Of a stretch of 10,602 nt of DNA, positions 7,633 through 10,602 are shown one piece after another. The translations under genes were made by a program, and so were the position numbers. This DNA comes from Lutibacter sp. Its GTDB lineage: Bacteria > Bacteroidota > Bacteroidia > Flavobacteriales > Flavobacteriaceae. The notes beneath the pieces were generated by a model, which searched no databases, had not been told where the DNA came from, and saw only the letters and a list, made by a program, of their open reading frames with translations. The stretch covers positions 5,914 through 16,515 of the forward strand of contig DPCK01000142.1 in assembly GCA_003516285.1 (NCBI GenBank). Direction: 5' to 3'. How positions within the stretch are numbered: the first letter of the stretch is position 1; each line of letters starts with the position of its first letter.

Positions 7633-9891
7633 ATGAAAAAATTACTACTTATTTCTTTGCTTTTGCTTACTGTAATTCTCCCAGCTTCAGCCCAAGAAAC
7701 CACAGCTCAAAAAGCACACTACAACAACAGTAAATTTAAACAATTACACGAAGAACTTCCTACGCCAAACAATGAACACAAAGCTTCTGGCGCGCCCGGA
7801 CATGAATATACGCAGCAACAGGTAGATTATAAAATGGATATTGTTTTAGATGAGGAACAAAACCGTATTTATGGCGAAGAAATTATTACCTATCACAACA
7901 ATTCTAAAGATAATTTGGAATATTTATGGTTGCAGCTAGATCAAAATATGCGTGCTGCAGATTCTAAAACGCCAGATATTAATCAAACCAAAATAAGTGA
8001 CTTATATACACCAAAAGAATTTTACAAAAATTTCATAGATGTACCTTTTGATGGCGGTTTCAAAATTGATTATGTGAAAAATATGGACGGCAGTGATGCT
8101 TCCTATATGATCAACCAAACCATGATGCGTTTAAATTTAGACAAACCATTGGCATCCGGCGAAAAATTTTCATTTAAAATAAAATGGTGGTACAACATAA
8201 ACAATCATATAGAACAAGGAGGTCGTTCTGGTTTTGAACATTTTCCGGCAGATGGGAATAATAGTTATGTCATTGCGCAGTTTTTTCCGAGATTATGTGT
8301 TTATAACAATGTGGAAGGCTGGCAAAATCTTCAATTTTGGGGAAGAAGTGAATTTGCATTGGAATTTGGAAACTATGAAGTAAACATTACCACACCAGAT
8401 GATCATATGTTAGGTGCTACTGGCGTACTTCAAAATGAATCTGAAGTATTTACCAAAATGCAACAAAAAAGATTGGCTGAAGCCAGAGAATCTTTCCAAA
8501 ACCCTGTAATTATCCACAATCAGGATGAAGCTACTCTAGCTGAAAAAAATAAATCGAAAAAAACAAAGACCTGGAAATTTATTGCTGAAAATGTGCGGGA
8601 TTACGCTTTTGCCACTTCCAGAAAATTTATATGGGACGGAATGGCAGTTGATATTAACGGAAGAACCGTTATGGCGTATTCCTATTATTCAAAAGAAGCA
8701 AATCCATTGTATGGAGATCATTCAACCAGAGCTGTCGCACAAACTTTGATAACCTATTCCAAACATACTATTGACTATCCGTATCACAAGGCTATTTCGG
8801 TTGACGGACAAATGGGAATGGAATATCCTCAAATTTGTTTTAACCCGGGAAGACCAAATCCTGACGGAACCTATAGTGATCAAACAAAATATCGAATGAT
8901 TGGCGTAACTATTCATGAAGTCGGGCATAACTTTTTCCCGATGATTATTAATTCTGATGAACGCCAATGGACTTGGATGGATGAAGGTTTAAATTCATTT
9001 GTGCAAATGCTGGCGCAAATGGATTATGAAAAAGACTATCCGCTAAGCAGGGGTTTGCCTAAAAATATTGTAGGTTATATGAAAGGAGATCAGTCGAAAT
9101 TGACACCAATTATGACTCAGGGAGATCACCTTTTTGAATTTTCAAACAATGCCTATGCAAAACCTGCTGCAGGTTTGTGGATGTTGCGAAATACCATTAT
9201 GGGACCGGAATTATTTGACCATGCTTTTAAAACCTACGCAAAACGTTGGGCATTTAAACACCCAACACCCGCCGATTTTTTCAGAACGATGGAAGATGCA
9301 TCTGCTATGGATTTAGATTGGTTTTGGAGAGGATGGTTTTATACAACGGGCGCCAATGATATCGGCATTAAAGAAGTGAAAAAGTATTATGTAACCGACA
9401 AGCCAACAGAACGTGCCGAAAATATGGCCAAGCGCTATGGAATCACCATTGATAAATTGCCTCCGGCTTTGTATTTGGTTTCTGAAGACAGTCCTGCATT
9501 TAATAATGAGTTGAAGTCAAAAAAACCTGAAGATTATAATTTGTTGAGCGATTATATCAATGATAACTTTTCATCCGAAGAAAAAACAGCATTAAAAGCC
9601 CCAAAATATTTTTACGAATTGGTTTTTGAAAAACCAGGCGATTTGGTGATGCCGATTGTTGTTGAATTTGAATATGAAGATGGTTCAAAAGAACGCAAAC
9701 AATATCCTGCCGAAATATGGCGTAATAATGATGCTGAAGTCACCAAAGTTTTTCCATCAAGCAAAGAAATCTCAAAAATCACGATTGATCCCGATGAGCA
9801 AACTGCCGATGTAGATTTATCGAATAACAGCTGGCCAAAAAAAATGGAAACCAAGTTTGAGCAATTCAAAAAAGAACAAATAAAAAGCTAG
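7633..9891 (+). CDS. Exported M1 family metallopeptidase, copy 2 (tandem paralogue)
   Basis: Paralogue of the gene at 5301 with the same architecture. It has a signal peptide of about 20 residues (ASA, then Gln21), a beta saddle domain, GMEYP (395-399), HEVGH (428-432), Glu451 as third zinc ligand 18 residues on, and Tyr508 in YAKPAAG as probable catalytic tyrosine. All catalytic positions are kept, so it is predicted active. By eye the first 82 residues after the signal region are about 91% identical to copy 1 (75/82) and the last 210 about 88% (185/210). The middle is clearly lower, notably residues 108-150, 268-310 and 453-508, the last next to the active site. This fits changed substrate preference, which is inference. 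It is 752 aa, with no sorting domain. A terminator precedes it and only 32 bases lie between that and the ATG; an obvious promoter is lacking. Confidence 0.94.
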   Translation: MKKLLLISLLLLTVILPASAQETTAQKAHYNNSKFKQLHEELPTPNNEHKASGAPGHEYTQQQVDYKMDIVLDEEQNRIYGEEIITYHNNSKDNLEYLWLQLDQNMRAADSKTPDINQTKISDLYTPKEFYKNFIDVPFDGGFKIDYVKNMDGSDASYMINQTMMRLNLDKPLASGEKFSFKIKWWYNINNHIEQGGRSGFEHFPADGNNSYVIAQFFPRLCVYNNVEGWQNLQFWGRSEFALEFGNYEVNITTPDDHMLGATGVLQNESEVFTKMQQKRLAEARESFQNPVIIHNQDEATLAEKNKSKKTKTWKFIAENVRDYAFATSRKFIWDGMAVDINGRTVMAYSYYSKEANPLYGDHSTRAVAQTLITYSKHTIDYPYHKAISVDGQMGMEYPQICFNPGRPNPDGTYSDQTKYRMIGVTIHEVGHNFFPMIINSDERQWTWMDEGLNSFVQMLAQMDYEKDYPLSRGLPKNIVGYMKGDQSKLTPIMTQGDHLFEFSNNAYAKPAAGLWMLRNTIMGPELFDHAFKTYAKRWAFKHPTPADFFRTMEDASAMDLDWFWRGWFYTTGANDIGIKEVKKYYVTDKPTERAENMAKRYGITIDKLPPALYLVSEDSPAFNNELKSKKPEDYNLLSDYINDNFSSEEKTALKAPKYFYELVFEKPGDLVMPIVVEFEYEDGSKERKQYPAEIWRNNDAEVTKVFPSSKEISKITIDPDEQTADVDLSNNSWPKKMETKFEQFKKEQIKS

Positions 9892-9911
9892 TTATTCATT
9901 ATAAAAATTAT

Positions 9912-9948
9912 AAAGGGTCTGAAAATATGAATTTCAAGACCCTTTTTT
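9912..9948. terminator. Intrinsic terminator after the second M1 gene, probably bidirectional
   Basis: A 9-bp stem AAAGGGTCT (9912-9920) with AGACCCTTT (9937-9945) is extended by GAAA/TTTC across one bulged A, with a 7-base loop. Six T residues (9943-9948) follow on the + strand. On the - strand the stem is followed by an A/T-rich stretch with scattered T runs. It sits between convergent genes, 20 bases after the M1 stop and 3 bases beyond the GlmU-like stop, so it can serve both. Confidence 0.8.
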
Positions 9949-9951
9949 AAT

Positions 9952-10602
9952 TTAAAAATTTCTGTATTTCTTGGTAATTTCAAAAATATGTTCGAGAATT
10001 CGTTGTTCTTTTTCATCAAAATCAACTTCCCTCCTTTTCATCACCAATGTTGCAGTTTCAATCACTTTTTCCATTTGATAGGTTGAAAAACCTGCAGCGC
10101 CGCCCCAACTAAAAGAAGGAATAAAATTTCTTGGAAAATTGCTGCCATAAATATTTGCACTCACACCAATCACAGTTCCTGTGTTAAACATGGTGTTAAT
10201 ACCGCATTTAGAATGGTCGCCCATAATTAACCCGCAAAATTGCAATCCGGTTTTGGAAAAATTTTCGGTTTCATAATTCCACAAGCGCACTTCACTATAA
10301 TTATTTTTTAAATTTGAATTGTTGGTGTCTGAACCAATATTACACCATTCCCCCAATACGGAATTTCCTAAAAATCCGTCGTGCCCTTTGTTTGAATAGC
10401 CCGATAAAATGGAATTGTTCACTTCTCCTCCAACCGTGCAAAACGGTCCAATGGTGGTTGCTCCGTAAATTTTGGCACCCATTTTCACCACAGAACGTTC
10501 TCCCAATGCAAAAGGTCCGCGAATTAAAGCGCCTTCCATAATTAAAGTATCTTTTCCAATATAAATTGGCCCTTTGCTGGCATTTAACACCGAAAATAAA
10601 AT
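9952..10602 (-). CDS. GlmU-like UDP-GlcNAc pyrophosphorylase/acetyltransferase family protein, C-terminal part only
   Basis: C-terminal 216 residues of the Bacteroidota alternative GlmU-type protein (putative sugar nucleotidyltransferase with a left-handed beta-helix). The full protein is about 390 aa, so the N-terminal nucleotidyltransferase domain lies past the window end. The frame stays open to base 10602, and the GTG at 10588-10590 is an internal Val, not a start. Recognisable marks in order are GPIYIGKDTLIMEGALIRGP, KMGAKIYG, TTIGP, SNKGHDGFLGNSVLGEWCN, SNLKNNY, TGLQFCGLIMGDHSKCG, NTGTVIG and PSFSWGG. These hexapeptide-type repeats form the acyltransferase helix. Family role, by homology: making UDP-GlcNAc or a related nucleotide sugar for peptidoglycan and LPS in the cytoplasm. 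The stop lies 3 bases from a shared terminator with the M1 gene. Confidence 0.9.
   Translation of the reverse strand: MLFSVLNASKGPIYIGKDTLIMEGALIRGPFALGERSVVKMGAKIYGATTIGPFCTVGGEVNNSILSGYSNKGHDGFLGNSVLGEWCNIGSDTNNSNLKNNYSEVRLWNYETENFSKTGLQFCGLIMGDHSKCGINTMFNTGTVIGVSANIYGSNFPRNFIPSFSWGGAAGFSTYQMEKVIETATLVMKRREVDFDEKEQRILEHIFEITKKYRNF

Larger units (their letters stand above)
5301..9891 (+). repeat. Tandem gene duplication (two direct copies of about 2.26 kb)
   Basis: The genes at 5301-7568 and 7633-9891 are full-length direct copies separated by 64 bases. The most similar blocks are 5385-5630 with 7708-7953, and 6936-7565 with 9259-9888. Signal peptides and flanking non-coding bases are not alike. 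The duplication is therefore either old or was of the coding part only. Within the similar blocks most nucleotide differences are at third codon positions. Confidence 0.9.

Noticed and set aside
7289..9869. Two antisense open frames of 85 codons at matching places in both M1 genes (7289-7546 and 9612-9869)
   Set aside because: Their positions match because the sense proteins are nearly identical there. They have no separate start context and no recognisable product, so they are shadows of the sense codons.
10314..10541. Open frame on the + strand opposite the GlmU-like gene
   Set aside because: Entirely antisense to a strongly conserved coding region, with a Cys/Trp-rich composition typical of a reading-frame shadow.
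10588..10590. GTG as the start of the GlmU-like gene
   Set aside because: The frame continues open to the window edge and the family sequence continues upstream of this Val, so the gene is cut by the window.

Overview
The window looks like a chromosomal housekeeping segment from a member of the Flavobacteriaceae (Bacteroidota). The base composition is AT-rich, with no Shine-Dalgarno motifs ahead of the starts. One promoter candidate has the Bacteroidota TTTG / TAnnTTTG form. Several protein families are typical of this phylum: the alternative GlmU, DUF4369, DUF6702 and CarboxypepD_reg-like proteins. I see no mobile element, phage gene, CRISPR array, tRNA or rRNA. No gene-free stretch exceeds 100 bases.

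Left block (1-3102, + strand): the 3' part of an LptF/LptG-family lipopolysaccharide export permease runs directly, with a 1-base TAATG overlap, into ribB. RibB is a DHBP synthase carrying a degenerate GTP cyclohydrolase II-like tail. Nineteen bases later comes a short DUF4369 lipoprotein with a TTG start. These three genes probably form the end of one operon. The DUF4369 gene overlaps by 9 bases, tail to tail, with pepE on the - strand (3094-3801), which encodes an S51 alpha-aspartyl dipeptidase with a complete Ser/Asp/His set.

Right block (3897-9891, + strand): divergent from pepE are an exported CarboxypepD_reg-like protein, a DUF6702 protein, and two tandem M1 (gluzincin) metallopeptidases of 755 and 752 residues. 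The two peptidases are clearly paralogous. Both keep HEVGH-x18-E and a GMEYP substrate-binding motif. Their first ~80 mature residues and last ~210 residues are about 90% identical, while the middle, including the region flanking the active site, has diverged. A strong intrinsic terminator sits between the two copies and another follows the second. Beyond it, on the - strand, is the C-terminal part of the Bacteroidota-type GlmU-like enzyme, whose 5' end lies outside the window.

Functionally the window mixes envelope biogenesis (LptF/G, GlmU-like), riboflavin synthesis (RibB) and peptide degradation (PepE in the cytoplasm, two exported M1 peptidases). I found no convincing new multi-gene system. 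The observations most worth checking are the duplicated M1 pair with its uneven divergence and intervening terminator, and the RibB protein whose second domain has lost all its zinc ligands.
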